Source of the DNA: Bradyrhizobium sp.
GTDB lineage: Bacteria; Pseudomonadota; Alphaproteobacteria; Rhizobiales; Xanthobacteraceae
DNA length: 6,443 nt
Direction: 5' to 3'
Assembly (NCBI GenBank): GCA_028290165.1
Contig: JAQGKJ010000123.1
Coordinates: 1 to 6,443, forward strand
Below are positions 5,824-6,443 of the stretch, piece after piece. Under the pieces are notes generated by a model. It was not told the origin of the DNA. It was given only the letters and a program-made list of their open reading frames with translations, and searched no databases. The number at the start of each line of letters is the position of its first letter. Within the stretch, counting starts at the first letter, position 1. Both the position numbers and the translations under genes were made by a program.

Positions 5824-5848
5824 AACGACCTCTGACGGCGCAGGTTCC
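5824..5848 (-). promoter_or_regulatory. EcfG-type general-stress promoter (GGAAC-N16-CGTT)
   Basis: On the minus strand GGAAC (5848-5844) is separated by exactly 16 bases from CGTT (5827-5824). This matches the published consensus for the alphaproteobacterial general-stress sigma factor EcfG, which the PhyR-NepR partner switch controls. The -10 element lies 21 bases before the ATG at 5802, so transcription should begin about 7 bases further on, near 5817, giving a leader of about 15 bases that still includes the GGGAG ribosome-binding site. Position, orientation and spacing all fit the gene at 5296-5802. Confidence 0.78.
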
Positions 5849-5885
5849 CGGATGGGAGTCGGTTCGCGTAGAACATGGGTGCGGC

Positions 5886-5944
5886 CCGTGCCTTTTTCGC
5901 ATTTGGCACGGCGGACGATTCCGATGATACTCCTCCGGGAGGAG
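5886..5944. repeat. Two dyads in the divergent region before the small regulator-like gene
   Basis: CCGTGCC (5886-5892) and GGCACGG (5905-5911) are 7-bp arms around a 12-base T-rich loop. Further right, CTCCTCC (5930-5936) and GGAGGAG (5938-5944) form an almost gapless 15-base palindrome. Neither is followed by a T-run. They lie 59-117 bases before the GTG of the ribbon-helix-helix-like gene and could be operators, possibly for that protein itself; this is inference. Confidence 0.35.
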
Positions 5945-6002
5945 CCACGGCCTTTGCCGCCGCAACCGGCGAGCCTGTGGCTACCGCGGAAGGAGACGAC
6001 GC

Positions 6003-6242
6003 GTGCGCAAGCTGATCGCCTTCGACGAGGACACTTTCGACAAGCTGAAACAGCTGGGGCGCGACCGGATGGCGACCATCCAGGAGTTGGCGGACGAAGC
6101 ATTCGCCGATCTCCTCAAAAAGCACGGCATTCCCGTCGACCTGAAGGACGCGCTGCGCAAGAGCGCTTCGCTCGCAAAGACGCGCGCGGCAAGCAACACC
6201 GGATCGCGCCCGTCGGGGAAGACGAAATCCGAGGGCGACTAG
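6003..6242 (+). CDS. Small ribbon-helix-helix-like protein (79 aa)
   Basis: The N-terminal 45 residues have the shape of a ribbon-helix-helix (Arc/MetJ/CopG-like) domain: a short strand (RKLIAFD, residues 2-8), helix 1 (EDTFDKLKQLGRDR, about 9-22), a turn (MAT), and helix 2 (IQELADEAFADLLKKHG, about 26-42). Such domains dimerise through the strand and usually bind DNA or act as antitoxins. The tail (residues 46-79) is basic and probably disordered, ending GKTKSEGD. The start is GTG at 6003, with AAGGAG at 5990-5995 seven bases upstream; no ATG is available in frame nearby. No toxin-like partner is adjacent: the next gene is convergent and is a carbonic-anhydrase-like protein, and the upstream gene is divergent. 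I infer a stand-alone regulator, possibly autoregulated through the dyads at 5886-5944. The family match is by shape and general similarity, not by a decisive motif. Confidence 0.83.
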   Translation: MRKLIAFDEDTFDKLKQLGRDRMATIQELADEAFADLLKKHGIPVDLKDALRKSASLAKTRAASNTGSRPSGKTKSEGD

Positions 6243-6252
6243 AGCGCCGCCC

Positions 6253-6443
6253 TCAGCCGATCTTCTTCAGGCCTTTTTTGAATCGCGCCCCGTTGGCGAC
6301 GTAGAATCTCGCGGCACTTCCCATCGCCGTGACCTGCGCGGGTTCGAGGGTGCGGATCACCCGAGCCGGCGATCCGATGATCAGCGAATGTTCGGGAAAC
6401 TGCTTGCCCTCGGTGATCACCGATCCCGCGCCGACGATGCTGC
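6253..6443 (-). CDS. Gamma-carbonic-anhydrase-like beta-helix protein, C-terminal part
   Basis: The last 62 residues of a protein that enters from beyond the right edge. SIVGAGSVITEGKQFPEHS followed by LIIGSPARVIRTLEP is the typical end of the left-handed beta-helix in the gamma-carbonic-anhydrase family (YrdA/PaaY-like), where hexapeptide repeats pass into the I-x-G-x-P-A-x-V-x-R motif. The C-terminal helix follows (VTAMGSAARFYVANGARF), ending KKGLKKIG. The zinc-binding His residues lie in the part outside the window, so whether it is an active carbonic anhydrase cannot be judged. Its stop codon (6255-6253) is only 10 bases from the stop of the convergent gene at 6003-6242, and no intrinsic terminator fits between them. 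Confidence 0.88.
   Translation of the reverse strand, partial: SIVGAGSVITEGKQFPEHSLIIGSPARVIRTLEPAQVTAMGSAARFYVANGARFKKGLKKIG

Noticed and set aside
5875..6015. Plus-strand 46-codon frame overlapping the start of the ribbon-helix-helix-like gene
   Set aside because: No ribosome-binding site before its ATG and Ala/Gly/Thr-rich composition with no family resemblance.

Overview
This looks like an ordinary chromosomal segment of a GC-rich alphaproteobacterium, most likely Bradyrhizobium or another Nitrobacteraceae member. The basis is strong G/C preference at third codon positions, a porin with an N-terminal coiled coil, Gly-rich exported proteins of a kind I associate with Bradyrhizobium, and a promoter matching the alphaproteobacterial general-stress sigma factor EcfG. 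I see no transposase, integrase, phage gene, CRISPR array, tRNA or rRNA.

Layout: (1) 1-193, minus, the N-terminal part of an unrecognised Pro-rich protein. (2) 394-2073, minus, a complete 559-residue outer-membrane porin ending in Phe, followed by a clear intrinsic terminator (346-373). (3) 2406-2873, minus, a YkgJ-family Cys-cluster protein that starts with TTG. (4) 3221-4104, plus, a Tat-exported dienelactone hydrolase whose signal-peptide part and catalytic part lie in two frames, joined by a -1 shift at an A-run next to a TAA stop. (5) 4174-4320, minus, a 48-residue single-span membrane protein. (6) 4465-5082, minus, an exported protein with GGGFHGGG repeats. (7) 5296-5802, minus, an exported Gly/Ser/Ala-rich protein with a perfect GGAAC-N16-CGTT promoter. 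(8) 6003-6242, plus, a small ribbon-helix-helix-like protein that starts with GTG. (9) 6253-6443, minus, the C-terminus of a gamma-carbonic-anhydrase-like left-handed beta-helix protein, convergent with (8) across a 10-base gap.

The genes do not form one pathway. Four products act at or beyond the inner membrane (porin, Tat-exported hydrolase and two low-complexity exported proteins), so the region has a cell-envelope flavour. The EcfG-type promoter ties at least one of them to the general stress response. I found no convincing new multi-gene system. The most interesting points are the frameshifted but otherwise intact hydrolase, the EcfG promoter, the small membrane ORF, and several unexplained dyads between genes.
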